A DNA stretch of 64,000 nt from contig JAQFVV010000049.1 in assembly GCA_028023455.1 (NCBI GenBank), positions 6,108,855 to 6,172,854 on the forward strand, written 5' to 3'. A program made the translations under genes and the position numbers. The DNA comes from Epiperipatus broadwayi (lineage: Eukaryota; Onychophora; Udeonychophora; Euonychophora; Peripatidae). A model generated the notes under the pieces. The model did no database searches. It had not been told where the DNA came from and saw nothing but the letters and a program-made list of their open reading frames with translations. Shown piece after piece: positions 47,610 through 60,771 of the stretch (position 1 is its first letter; every line of letters starts with the position of its first letter).

Positions 47610-47672
47610 GAATATCCTAGCACCTCACTGCCAATGCCAGTAGCAGAAATTGTTTTGGGTTTGGTGATATTC
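47610..47672 (+). ncRNA. Decayed hammerhead, family B, plus strand
   Basis: Same layout as the copy at 47,196-47,258 but with CTGCCAA for CTGATGA and GTT for GTC. The outer stem GAATATCC/TGATATTC is largely preserved. Inactive by inspection. Confidence 0.55.
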
Positions 47673-47719
47673 TGCAAAGCTTGTTAAGAGCTTCTTTTGC
47701 AAGCTCTATATATAACAAT

Positions 47720-49960
47720 TCTATAAAATAATAGTAAAATCAGCAAAATAATGTTAAAAATAGTGATTTGAGAGTGAGCTATAGCTGTATACAAATATAA
47801 CCATCACATGCTGTTAAAGCATTGTTCAGATATATTTTCTTGACATATTACTCAAGGATTCATTTTTATTATATCTGAATGTGTACATATAACTATGAAC
47901 TTTTTTTGTTTGTTTTATTAATCAAATTGCTTGAATAAAGCAATTTGTTTTTATTACTTAAAAATAAATTCAGTTATTTAAATTTTGACTTATTTTTATT
48001 ACATAGTTAATTCAATGGCTTATTTACATTCCTGAATATGCTTAGGCCCTAGTTTGGAGAACATATTGTTGTGTTATTGAAGGGAATTAGAATTTTATGA
48101 GAATAAAATTATATCATATTTAATTTTCCATAAAATTAAGTGACACTTCAAGAACCTAATTTGTTTATCCTGATTATAAAGGAAGCTATCGAATGATGTG
48201 ATTCTTAGTCAGATATTTGTGGAGTTATAATTATCAAAAAATATAACACATGGTTTTTAAAAATTTTCAATATAATATTGGAAAAAATGAGAATATGTAA
48301 TTAATAATCATCATCCTAATATTAAATGAAAAATTGAGATCAGTATCTGTATGGTTAATAAAATATTTAATAATTTTTATTTTATTAGTATGTAAATGCT
48401 AACTAAATATGCATGTTTATGATTATTTATGGATATTTTATTCTGTTATATAAAATGGTAACTAATGTGTAGCAATTGAAAATAAAATAGATGCATTTTG
48501 TCAGATTATGCATCTATTCATTTATCAACCAGAAATCTGTTCAATTCTCCCAAATCTTATAATACATATTTTTTTAAAAATCATTAAAAATGACTATAGT
48601 TTTCAATATACTAAAAATATATAATTAAATATATTGAAAATTGTACAGTTAATTTTAATGTTTTTTTTTATTATATATTTTTGTATCTGCTATTATATAA
48701 ATATATAACAAAATATACAGATGTTTATGTGTAAATCAGAATATATTATAAAAATACTGATGACCAAAATTCCAAAGCATGTTCAATTTTACACTACTAA
48801 ACTTCTGATTTGACATATTACTAAAATTACTAATGAATCAACCTTTCTTTTTTTTTTTTTCCTTTTGATTAGACTCATTATATACATGCGAATTTTTGAC
48901 AGCAGCAATTAATCTCAGATTTTTTTTTCATGACAAAAGAAAACAGAATTAGGCTGAATACTTTCATTGAGAAATGTTGCCTAAAATGTGTTGGTGACCT
49001 AGCTTTAATCTTAGTAAATGACTGAATAATTAGTACCATTACACAGCAGAATATACAATTTAATTTTTAGGTGTCCATATCCTTAATATTATTTACTAAT
49101 CTATTTAAAGATAGAAGAGATCCACATTGTAAATTATAATTTTTAAAAACAACCTTTTTCCAATTTTGAATATAATTTAGAAAAAAACATAGCAATGAAA
49201 TTCATCCCTTATTAATTTCAATCTAATTATGTTACAAATGGACTTTATTATAAAAGAACTTTAAAAGACTGTACATTAAACTTTCATTGTAACATACCTT
49301 TATTAAATCTTTAATAATAGAAATAGATAGATTGAAATATATTTATAATTTTTATTAGTCATTTGTTAGACTAGAGAATGTTCACTTAATGAATAACATG
49401 TCTGAAGTGTTAAAAGAGGATAGAAACCAGTCCCTCCCTACCTTGCTTGTGAATGGTGTAATGAAAATTACACTACAGAAATATTATTCATCAAATATAT
49501 TAATGTTTTAAAAAAATAATTAAAAATAAAAGGTACTGAAAGAAAAACTTATTAATATTGTTTTATATCCTTTTATAGCTAAAAAAAACTATAAAAAATA
49601 ATTGAAACCTTTTACTTTTACACTACCATATATTCATTAATATTCAATTGCATACAGAAAATAGAACTCTTGGTTTAATGGGTGATATTGGAGGTTTCTA
49701 TTATCATAAAGCAATTAAATTGGTGGTTAAATAATTAGAAAAGACTTTGCATTTGGTAAACTTGTGACAAGTCTATTTTTGATTTTATAAAAGTATTAAG
49801 TTTTATTAAAATGGTTAATAATTACATTATGGTTTTGATGTATGTGAGTTACATAGATTGGGTGATCATTTCCAATATATAAGCATTATTAAAACCCTTT
49901 TAGAGAAGTGGCAATAAATAAACTTAAATATAAATTTATATTGATGTACCCAAATGGATA
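47720..49960. other. AT-rich tract, nothing recognised
   Basis: No supported gene or long repeat in 2.2 kb. Confidence 0.4.
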
Positions 49961-50560
49961 GATCAGAATATTATCACAGCCTGCTCAAAATAAATGTTTT
50001 GAATTAAAAAGAGTTTGCTATCAGAGTATGGTATTGTTAACAGTTTGATAGACTGAGGGATTGAGGATTGTATTATACAGCTGATGTTGGACAAAAATTT
50101 TGATGTTGTATATAGATATGTTGGTGAATATTTATATATTTTATCCAAGAACTTTAATTTAAAACATGGTAAAATGTTTAATTTAAAATTCAGCTTTACA
50201 GTTTATAATTGATTATGAAAATGAACAATGTTCAATATATATATAATTGGAAAATTGAAATCAATTTGATTATAAAATGTTTGTGAAGTCTCAGAATATA
50301 AGGGGGATTAAATAATGTTTTGTATATGTTTCTTATAAACTATTAAGATCTAAATGTTTTTAATACTGACATTTTTATTCTATACATTGGAGTCAAATAG
50401 CAAGCAGAATGTTGAGAAATATATTAAACATTTATTAAGGATAGATTATAATGAAAATTAATATATCAGACATTTTAAGTTGTTTTATGATAAAGGCAAA
50501 TTAAAGCATAATAAAATTAGATTGATAAGTAAAAGATTTCATTGACTTACATTCCTAAAT
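49960..50560 (+). mobile_element. Possible reverse transcriptase remnant
   Basis: Plus-strand translation gives LLSEYGIVNSLID, then DKNFDVVYRYVGEYLYILSK (about 50,091-50,150), where YVGEY sits at the position of a YVDD catalytic box, followed by KHGKMFNLKFSFTVYN (about 50,165-50,210). Spacing resembles the palm of PLE-type or related reverse transcriptases. Both catalytic aspartates are lost and stops follow. The assignment is tentative. Confidence 0.35.
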
Positions 50561-51284
50561 CATATTCAAAATTTAAAAAAAAATATTGTTTAAAATACAA
50601 ATATTTTCTATTTTTAAATAGATTATTGAATAATACTTAGGAGATAAAAATGAAACTGATAATCATCAATTTATTTATTTTAATAAATGTGGAGATTTAA
50701 TCAGTCCTTACTATAATGAGACTACATCTAGTCTATATGCATGCATATATTACATAACATATTTATGAACATTAAAAAAATCTAAATCTATTCACCTATT
50801 TAATTTTGTTCTTTTAGTCATGATATGGAATCTGGCCATAAATATGACCATCAAAAAGTTAACATTTTATGTAATAATCAAATGAGAGGAAAAGAAAAAT
50901 TAAGAAAGCTTGATATATTGCTCATTCTAATAACATATTGAATGAGAGTTTTAATAAAATGATATGATATAAGCTGTTTTTTTTTTCCATTTCAGAACAG
51001 TTGATTTTATAAATATCTGCTGTAGGTCACTAAAATGACTTTTGGCACTTATTATTTTTTAGTAAATTTGTTTTTTATACATTAAAATACATGTATTTTT
51101 ATTATTCATAGACCATATTTAGAATTAAAATTATTATATGATGTGTGGGTGTATGGATAGATGAATTTATGTTTCAGAGTTGTCATTATCTATATAATGA
51201 ATTAACTGAAAGTACTTCTGCTGATTGGAAGATTATATATATATATAATAATTAATTATCATTATATTTATTATTTTTATTGTT
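50561..51284. other. AT-rich spacer
   Basis: Nothing recognised. Confidence 0.4.
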
Positions 51285-52090
51285 ATTTCAATAGTTTTTT
51301 AATTAATGAACATTTTATTTGTATTATATAAATATTGTTAATTTTCTTTAATGCACACTTTTCATTTATGTTCTTAGTCCTTTAAAAAATCTCTATAGCT
51401 TCTTTTAAGCAGACTCTGTTTACATTGTTCAATTTTTACCAGAATATGTATTTTATTAAAATTGATGTCTCAGTTAGTTAATATAATGTGTGAATAAATG
51501 GCTGATGACATAGATTTTTTTCTAATTGTCAAAATGTGTTCTTCCTTTCTTGTGTTTATTTACAATTGGTCTGTCCATTATATGAGTGTAAATAAACTCC
51601 ATAGGTATAATTTCATATACAGCATTATGCTCCTAAGGCAAATGAATTTTATCTAGGGCATGGAAATACTTCATAATATTCATGCAATTTATATTACCTT
51701 TAAAAAAATTAATGAAGTATTTCTATGCTTTAAAGATAAAATTCCTTTGGAGTGTGATGATGTATATAAAATTTCACATAGAATTTGTTTACATTTATAT
51801 ACTGGATGAACCAATCATAGAATAAACATAAAAAAAACACACACATTTTGGCAGTTTGTGAAAAATCTAATTCATTAGCCATTTATTCACAAATTAACTA
51901 ACAATGACATCAATTTTAATAACACATGTATTCTGGCAAAAATTGAACAATATAACCAGAGATCGCTAAGAGAATCTAGAGAGATTTTTAGAAAGCCTAA
52001 GAGCATAAATAAAAAGTATGAATTAAAGAAAATTAACAGTATTTTGAAAAATCTATTGGAGAATAAAAAAAATGTAAAACTTCTCAACCA
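51285..52090. mobile_element. Foldback element, about 390-bp arms
   Basis: The left arm (about 51,285-51,676) and right arm (51,708-52,090) are complements over their whole length with a spacer of about 30 bp. Paired blocks include GTGTGAATAAATGGCTGATG with its complement near 51,875-51,895, TTGTTCAATTTTTACCAGAA with its complement near 51,931-51,951, and TTGTTAATTTTCTTTAATGC with its complement near 52,020-52,042. It is non-coding; the 66-residue minus frame at 51,887-52,087 is a shadow of the right arm. Confidence 0.75.
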
Positions 52091-55000
52091 ATATAATTTG
52101 AAAATGAGAAGAAAATAATAGGAAAAAAGAAATGATTTTAAATCTCAACACACACATTCTTATGACTTGAGAACGAAGCTCTGAGGAAAGTACTTGTTAT
52201 TGTTATTGTACTAACACATCAGCTATTTAGATATTATATTTTATTACATGAAAGCTTCCAGAAATAATAGTATGAATGGAAGTTGTCTGACAACTATTTG
52301 AAATTGTTGATTGTTATTGATATTAGGATTGTCTAAGTGTTGACTGGCTTTTAATAATATATATATATGCATTGTATGAATATTCTGGCTAGATACCACC
52401 ACTATCTTCTGAATACTGGATAACATTTTATATTGTTCTTATATTATTAACTTGATTAACATATTATACCCAGAAGATGTGTGATCATTATTCCATAAAA
52501 TCATCAGTACAACACTAAAGTCACCATAAACAAATGTATATATAAATAAAAATTTAAGTAAGATAAGTTCATATCTTCACTTTGGTGTATATATATATTG
52601 TAGTATTATTTTTAATGTCTAAATTAATAGGCACAACCATAAATTCTAAAAAAAAAATATTAATTTATCAATAAAGCAAATATTGATTATTACTGTTATT
52701 ATTGTTGCAAATAAAATCATCAGAAGTAATATTAATATTATTGATACTTCTGTCTAGCGAAGCAAATTATTAAATTTATTCAAGATGTATAAAAAAATGT
52801 ATGTATAAAATTTTGTTTTATCACAATTAAAATGTTGTTGAAAAAATACACACACACGTAAAGTTAAGTTTTAAAGAATAATAGACAGAATAAAAAAGAT
52901 ATTATATTAACTAAAATATTTAAAAATATTTTTGATATAGTAATAACTTTATTATTTCAGCTAGATGATTTAAACTGAACTTATAAATAATAATATAAGG
53001 TTTTAGCATTATATTCAAACACATATGAGCCTGCATAAATGTTTTACGTGGTTGAATGTATTTAAAATTTAAAGGTATAATCATAAAATGTTTTAATAAA
53101 TTTATTATTAGAGTAATCATTAGATTTATTATTAATTATGATGAGAACTTTAAAGAAAACAAAAGAAAATGAAAAGAAAAAAAATCATTTAATATTTTAT
53201 TAGTATAAATAATTTATTCATAAAATAATAATGTGCGTTTATTTTATTTTAGTCATTAATTAATATAATCTGGTATTTTAATATTTTGAAATAATATTTG
53301 TATAAGACTTTTTTAAAAATCATAAAACTTTTAGTAAAATTTTTATAAAATTTTCAAAGACAGTATGCTTCTTACTGTTGCTAAGCAACTGTAATAAAAT
53401 ATTCTTGTAAAAATCCAAAAAGTAAAGAATTTTGGATAAAAATTATGATCTCACTAGTGATATATGTTAGGAACCTATAAATAAATCTACATGATAAAAA
53501 TGTTTAGTCTTTTACTTAATGTATGGAAAAAGGACTGCCTAAAATTTAAATGCAAAATTGGATATCTTGACAAGTTGTAATAAAATGTCTGAATAGACAA
53601 CCAATTAAACATTTGCCTCTTTGATGGAAAATGTTTATCTATATTGTCCTGAACAAAAAAATTAAATGTCTAACACTGTATATTATTAATAGTGAATTTA
53701 AAAGGAATAAAAATCAAGTATTTGAGTCTTAATGTAAAAACGTTTAAGAGTACTTTGTGGCATGCTATATATTTTTATTTGAACTGCATTATTTATTTGT
53801 TTCTTCTCCAAACCAGAAATTACATGCTTAAAATTTATTTTTGCTATATCAACATAAAATGTGAGATAAGTATTATAAAGCTAATGTGGATTAATGAATA
53901 AATAATTTGCTTTATATTATATTTATGAAAATCTATCAAAGGCTTTTGATATTAGTTTAAAACCTGTGCATTCAGTGGATTAAATACTACTTACTACTAC
54001 AATGATCACAGCAATCTACTATTATGATAATTATTACAAAAATGACTTAATAATGTGATTTATATTCATCAATATTTTATCTTCAAAATATGTTGAAAGA
54101 TTTTATAATTGATGAAAAGTATGCCTTAAAGGATTAATAACTGTCTTTAATACTTAAGAAATGTAAAACAAATAATTATAAGTTTGTCAAATGTTTGGAA
54201 ATTGATCATTAGTGGATTTGTACTTACAAATTCAGCCTTGCTTATTAAGCATTTTTATAGAGATTTAGTGTTGTGAAACTTATCCATTAGAATCCCTACA
54301 ACTTTAAAATATCAATAATTTAAAATTGTAAATACTTAAATGATTGCACCTGGATAATTGTTTCATAGACAATTTTATAGACTAAAAATTATAATTTTAA
54401 AGGATATAATACTGTTATTGAATTTGTTTAATTTTATATTTAATGTTTTATTGTTGTATAAAAGGTGTCAAAAAAGATAGGTATGATAAAAAATACAAGT
54501 AACCTATTACATTTATGAGTGTATTTGGTATAAATGTGTATTAATAATTTGTTGTATCTGGAGATTGATTGTACAAGACTTTAATTTAATTAATAATCAT
54601 TTATGGACAAGATAGTATTTAATATTTTATATGTTTTATTGATCTCTTGATTTAACTTCATATTTTTATTATACAAATATGTAAAATATACATGTTACAT
54701 ATGATATATATATATAATGAAAAAAGTTATCAATTAAGTGGGCAGTATAATAGCAAGTAGAAAAGGAAGAGATTTTAAAAAGAAGAACATAAGACCAATT
54801 TAGAATTAAACAAAAAAAGAAATAAAATTCCAGTCAAATTATACCAGACTTAATTTAAAATAAATAATTTAAACAAAGAAAAATAGAATAAAGAAAAATA
54901 ATAATAATAATTTATGAATTCAATTAGATTATCTAGTTGAAAAGAATCTAATGAAGGTAATCACTGGTGAAATAAAGCTAGTAAAAACTGCTTATGTTCT

Positions 55001-58000
55001 TTTTAAAAAATACATATTATAAAATATTCCTAAAACTGCAAAATAATAAAAAAAAAGGATAACTTAAATTTGTATTTGATAAGCTAATGTATTCATGAAA
55101 ATGAATAATGGAATGTAAAGCTAATTAAATATAAAATAACTTTTATCTAGTCAATATTAAAATTATTTGGTTAATGGTTATCTGATCAAGATGGGATTAT
55201 GTTTTAATGAAAATCAGAAAGCCAGCCAACTGATTAGATAATTAATTTTATGATTAAAAAAGATTTATTAATTAAAGAAAAAAACTTGAAACTGATTAAT
55301 GGCATGAGAGAACTCAGACAAGAGTTGGTCAAGGGTACATAAACTAAAAGATTTTATTAGTTCAATTTATTGATGTTATTCAAATTATTCAGATTATTCA
55401 AGCTAGTCTACTGTTGTAATTTTGCTGTCATATTTTTAAGTTTTGTGTTCTTCACCATTGTGAACTTCTAGTGATGCATAAGAATCTTTGCATGTGTCCT
55501 AACACCACCATGCTCTGCTAGATTCACAAAAAGTTTATTCAGATTTTACCATGAACTATCTATAAATTACTGATTGTCTGACATATGATTAAAACCTTGA
55601 TCTGCCATTGCTGAGATTTTACCCATCATACATCAAATATTTTTCTAGGCAATCAAATGAAGGTAGACCCTGCCCTGGAAAGAAGAAGCTACAAACTACT
55701 AAGGAAACTGAAAGCCAATATAATAACACTGTTTATGAACTCTAAGCACTGTCAAAAAGAAAACAGGAATGACCAACTTAAAAAAATCTAACTCAAACCT
55801 AGCTCAATATAAACAAAAATCAAAAACTAGACAAGCTGAAATAGAAAGAATAAGAATTATATATTGTTATAAACTTTGCTAAAAAATAGAAAACTCTTAC
55901 TTCATAATTTAAGATGAAATTAATTATACTAAAATAATCTTATACATAGTTCAATTTTATTTTATTATAACTTGATATGTGTTAATTGTGTAAATAAATA
56001 CATTATTTGATTGTTAATTCAGTCTGAATTGTCTTCTTTCTTAATCTTACCATATGAAATTTAATTAAGACAAATTTTGTTGATTATTTTGTTTTGTTTT
56101 AAAATGTTCAATATCTGTTTACTAAATGAAGAACATTTCTTTGAGCTAGATGAGGAATCAACCAATAGAAGCATTCTTCTATTCTGAATATTCCACTTAA
56201 ATCTCTGAATGTCACCAGGGATCAATACTCAATATAAGTAAAAAGTATTCACAGGTGAAGTATTTTGTCACTGGAAGTCATAAAGTGGATGTAACAATCT
56301 TGAAAGGTGGTTGTAATCTGGGTATTTATAAATAATTCCCAGGCTGGCCAATAGTGTAGATAATATGTAAAACATTGACTATATTTTCTCTTCTGCTTGT
56401 GTAATGGTTTGGTTATAACATTATTTAAAAAAAATAAATTAAACTAAGTTTCCATTATATTACATAATAAAGGTATCCAGAGTACATGTTTAAATATTTA
56501 TTAGATTGTTCTTACTTTTTTACTTATACAGATACTTATACATGTCTATAAAGATTAGTTAGCATATTTAATTATACTTGGGACATTGATAATCATATAA
56601 ATAGTAAGGTTTTGTTGAGTCAAATGCCTAACAATACTTATTATAATTGTAATCATAATATAAGCTTGATGAGCATATATCATGTCATCAGCACTTGGGA
56701 TAACCAGGTCAAGTTCATAGTCATACTTTTATCTTCTCTTTTATAAAAGAATTTAGTTTATGACTCTGATGCTAATAAGGAATGGTTACTATTACTTTAA
56801 TTAAGGGTTCAATAAAACATGCTTGTATTTTGCTTATTCTTATAAGTTAAATGCTACACAATCTTCCCCAATGGAAAGTTCTTGTTATTGTTTCACATTT
56901 CTATATATCACCTGGGTATTATCACTAAAGTAGCACATATTTATTAAGTATAGTATTGCAATACTATTTATCATCTTTAAAGAACTTATCATTATTGTTA
57001 TTACTTTTATATATTTCTTTAAAATGTATATATTTCTTTTTTGTTGTTAATAAAATTAATTTTATATTTGTTAATTATCCATTTTTTTGTCATTAATTAG
57101 TTAAGGCTCATCATTTACGTTTTCCTAATGAATAAAGTATAGTCAGATGATCTTTTAATTTATTCCATATTGCTCAAAAAATATTAATTTTCATTTTATT
57201 CATTTACACCATAATATTTCATTCACTAGAGATATGAGTAGATACGATAAAGTCCCATTGCTATTTAGTTATATCAAAAATAAATCATTTTCATAATTTT
57301 TCTTTTGGTTAATGATTTTGAGAATAGTAATTTATTATATGCTGATTAAACCAGAGGAAATTGTTCACTCTAGTTAATGTAACATAAAAATTTAGAACCT
57401 ATTTGATAACCTTTTCAAAATATGTAAATATAAAGAATTGATTCATTATGTTTAACTTACATTTTAGAGGCAGAAAAGGAAAAATCAAGCCTGAAATATT
57501 AATATTGCTAGTCTTAGATATTCATCTGCATAAGAATATATTTTTCTTTAACTATTGTAAAGAATCTCTTACTGTAACAGTTATAGAAGTGAGTTTCCGT
57601 TTATTCTCTACCTTTTACAAAGATTGACCTTATTCTGAATAATACAGAATTATATATTTTTGTAAATAACCATTTCATTCTAATAATAATAAGATTTATT
57701 GGTTACAATATATAATATCAAGCAAAATAATATATACTAAAACAAAACACTAGGTTTACTTTATAATTTTTAATAAAACAATAAATAAATAACCATTATA
57801 ACTAGGATAATTACAACATGAGCATCATCTTGTGCGAAATTTTTAACTTAAAATTTAGTGCCATTAATAACCTCAGAATATTAACATTTTAATATAAATT
57901 GCCACTTTTCCACAATTTTTATATAATTCCACAATTATATTAAGTACACACACATTATGGAATGTCTGAAGATTTGTTTTAGTGGCAGTTTAGTATTAAT

Positions 58001-58389
58001 TAAATGTTGGATTATTTCCATCATCTGATATTAAATATTGAATGTCTTTAGAAAAATGTAAACTGTATTTAAATGTTTCTAAACATTCAATTGTTAGTAA
58101 TAGTGCACAACTTAGTACTTGGTTAATATTTCAAGTGTTATTTTCTCTCTCTTTATCAGGTTTTTCTGAGTTGATCACTAAGAATACTAGCATGGGAATC
58201 AAACTTTGGCCTTTAGATTCATGAAAACTAAATTTAAGCTAATAATATAATCATGTGAGCTACTCTTCCAAAGGCAGCATTCAATATACTTAACTATTTA
58301 TTCATTTTTTTTAATAGTAGGATAATTAGTGGTTCACAGATATTATGCATTATTATACTGGGTTGACTTATGGGATTACTTGTTATTTT
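52091..58389. other. Long AT-rich tract without recognised genes
   Basis: Over 6 kb without a supported gene. Minor contents: short AT microsatellites, an A-rich strand-asymmetric stretch at about 54,720-55,300, and a less AT-rich stretch around 55,450-55,750 that I cannot assign. Confidence 0.45.
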
Positions 58390-59190
58390 ATGAGAGCAGC
58401 TTTTTTAAACTTTCTTCTTTGTACACTTTTCTCTCTATCCAATATTTTCTGTATTTTCTCATTAGAATATATGTTTATTGGTACATACATCATCTACTAT
58501 TTTAGATGTGTTTGTTTTTCTTTTCTAATCTGGTTTCATCAATGCATATTCTTCCACATTCACATGATACTCCATAAATGCAGTTTTATTTTAGGCATTT
58601 GTAGCTGCTAGAATTTCTCATAGTGGGGTATAGCTTTGAAAAGTTTCATTGCATATTTTCTATAGTTAGTCTACTATTCTTGATAATTATGGATATATTA
58701 CTGCACCAATAATTGTTTTTTATGTTTCATTTTGTTCTCCACTTAAGATTTTTTTAATGATAGCTGAAGGTAATCATCATTTTTCAAGAGACATTGTTCT
58801 ATATACATTGTTTCTTTTTCCAAGTCACTGGCTTTTGAATAAACTTCCTTTACTTTGTTCCACAGTGATAATGCAATTCCTTGTTTAGTGTTTCTGGTAT
58901 GATTAAATGTATATGCAAAGTATTTTCCTGTGTGTGTTTTCTGTAAATGGTAGTCTTAATTTTGTCATGGAATAATATCTCTAGAGCATCTAAGAATGTC
59001 AGTTCTCATTTTCATTCTGATTCTATTGTGAAATTAAACGGGAAATTTACTGTTGATATGTATTCAGAATGCTTGAATATTGCTATACCATGTGGCCATA
59101 CAACAACTGTATCACCAACATAGAAAAAACAAACCTTGGATGGATGAGAAGTAGTATTTATTGTTGTGGTTTCATATTCTTATATGTAAA
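58390..59190 (-). mobile_element. Penelope-like element 3' half, minus strand
   Basis: Minus-strand pieces match the C-terminal half of the PLE at 22,480-24,060 in order. Around 59,120-58,990 come the region after the catalytic box and FLDALEI. Near 58,930-58,890 are YRKHTQ- and LIIPETLNK-like pieces. Near 58,570-58,540 is the endonuclease start NCIYGVSCECGRICIDE, then MYQ and YILMRKYRKYWIERK toward 58,400. The DNA around 58,470-58,500 shares blocks with the complement of 23,960-24,000. The 88-residue plus frame at 58,345-58,611 is a shadow. Inactive. Confidence 0.75.
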
Positions 59191-59359
59191 TATTGCTAAT
59201 CTTGGATGACACTGATGAGCTCAGTCATTTCTTGATTTCATTGGAAGAATTCTTTGTTGTATTAGAAGTGTATGTTGTTATTACAAGCAATGTTAATATA
59301 AATAGAAAGAGCTATTTTGATTTATAAACTATTATCATCATTTAATTATTTTCTTATAT

Positions 59360-59530
59360 TTAAGATTCTTTTAATGACAGCTGATGATTAACCATTCTTC
59401 ATGAGAGTATGTTCTCTGCACATTTCCCTCCAAATCACAGGTTTCTGAACAAATTTCTTTTGTCTGCTCCTTAGTGATAGTATAACTCCACATTTTGTGT
59501 TTCTGGTATGATTAAATATATATATTGTGC
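59360..59530 (-). mobile_element. Second PLE fragment, minus strand
   Basis: This segment repeats 58,748-58,912 (GACAGCTGATGATTAACCAT with GATAGCTGAAGGTAATCATC, and TGTTTCTGGTATGATTAAAT in both). It is therefore a second truncated copy of the same PLE region, in the same orientation, upstream on its own strand. Confidence 0.75.
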
Positions 59531-59980
59531 CCTTATCTATATGTCATAATAAGGTAGAAAGGTCAATTACTAAAAAATTTTAAATTTTAAGTTATATTTG
59601 TATGATATATAAATAATAGTAGGATAATTAGATTTTATAGTACAATTTAAAGCTGAAAATACCTGGTATATAAAAATGTAAAGGATTATTTTAAAAGAAA
59701 ACAGTTAAATAAAGCTTAATTATATCCTTGCTTATGGTTGTAAAAGCTGGCCATATAAAATAACACAGCTATAAATAGTTAAAAGTATATTAATAATTTG
59801 AATATAATATTTTAAAACTAATAAATTAAATAAATGCTATATGTAGTGTTATAATTATATTTAATAGTCAAAATTAATAGAGTATATTTTAAGATAAACT
59901 TTATGATGGTGAGAATTATATTTAGTTCTACAAGTTTAAATTATTTTCCAAATTTTTTATAAAATATATCAGTTTTGGTA
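59531..59980. other. AT-rich spacer
   Basis: Nothing recognised. Confidence 0.4.
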
Positions 59981-60237
59981 ATTTAGACCGAGACGTAAAT
60001 TAAAAATCATTTGATAAAGTTAGTAAACACGTGACTGTATATTATATACCTTCACACACACGCTTGTTAAAATAATAATAAAGTTTGTGAATTTGAAACT
60101 AAATATAATTGCCATCGATCCTTAAAGTAAAAGTTGAAATATTAAATATTGTTTTAATAATTGTTTTTAAAGTTTAAATAATTTTGATAAAACTATAATT
60201 GAATTTAAAAATACTAGTCTAAATAATATTTAAGACA

Positions 60238-60400
60238 TGACGTCATCAATTCTTTATTTTAAAAGTCTAGTCTGTTATAAAACTAAAATGTGTAAATTTG
60301 TTCGCGCTAAAATAAAGTCATTAACCAATCAACGGAGGTAATTTAGCAGACAAAATATAAGAATTAGACGAAGCGGGAGGAGAAGTAATGTGTAAGTGAA
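60238..60400 (+). promoter_or_regulatory. Candidate promoter: CRE, CCAAT, GC-rich stretch
   Basis: A perfect palindromic cAMP-response element TGACGTCA lies at 60,238-60,245, followed by TTCGCGCTAA at 60,301, a CCAAT box at 60,325-60,329 and a purine-rich GAAGCGGGAGGAGAAG at about 60,369. CpG is otherwise scarce in the window, so its presence here suggests an unmethylated, possibly promoter-associated region. No TATA box is evident. Function is inferred from motifs only. Confidence 0.4.
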
Positions 60401-60591
60401 AGAGAAAGTAACATATTTTTTTAGCTGATAACACCGTAGCTAGAAAAGTGATATAAATTTAAAATTTTGTATTTATTTTAAAAGTTCTTTTGTAACATAT
60501 AATATTTTGACTGCCTCTACATGGATTGCTAATTTTAAAAGTTATCTTACCAGGATATTTTATTCAAGTTTAACCAAAACCTTACAGTAAA

Positions 60592-60771
60592 ATGGAAGTA
60601 CAAGGAAAAATACCTAAAAATATTGCTAAGGGAAAAATATTTGGAAAGTGCCTTAATACAGCTTTATTTATGCTCAACCAGAAACTTATTATTATAACTC
60701 AGAGAAATATAATTGGGACGCTATATGAAAACTTAAAAGAGAAGTTACTTGCCGTCAGGAAAAAATTATGA
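60592..60771 (+). CDS. Short open frame, 59 residues, unknown
   Basis: Starts MEVQGKIPKNIAKGK, is lysine-rich, ends LAVRKKL at a TGA stop. It lies about 260 bp downstream of the CCAAT box. The base composition is less AT-biased than typical chance frames here. No domain recognised. It could be a small protein, part of an exon, or chance. Confidence 0.25.
   Translation: MEVQGKIPKNIAKGKIFGKCLNTALFMLNQKLIIITQRNIIGTLYENLKEKLLAVRKKL

Larger units (their letters stand above)
47100..47712. mobile_element. Foldback repeat with hammerheads, family B unit 2
   Basis: Arms about 47,150-47,359 and 47,505-47,712 are reverse complements, sharing GCTTTGCAGAATATC and TAATAGTTATACATTAGAT blocks. The left arm is itself bracketed by inverted ends, AATCAAGTCAGATGTCACAT at 47,101 and its near complement at about 47,368-47,388. 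One intact hammerhead lies in the left arm on the minus strand and one decayed one in the right arm on the plus strand. No reverse transcriptase frame is next to it. Confidence 0.75.
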
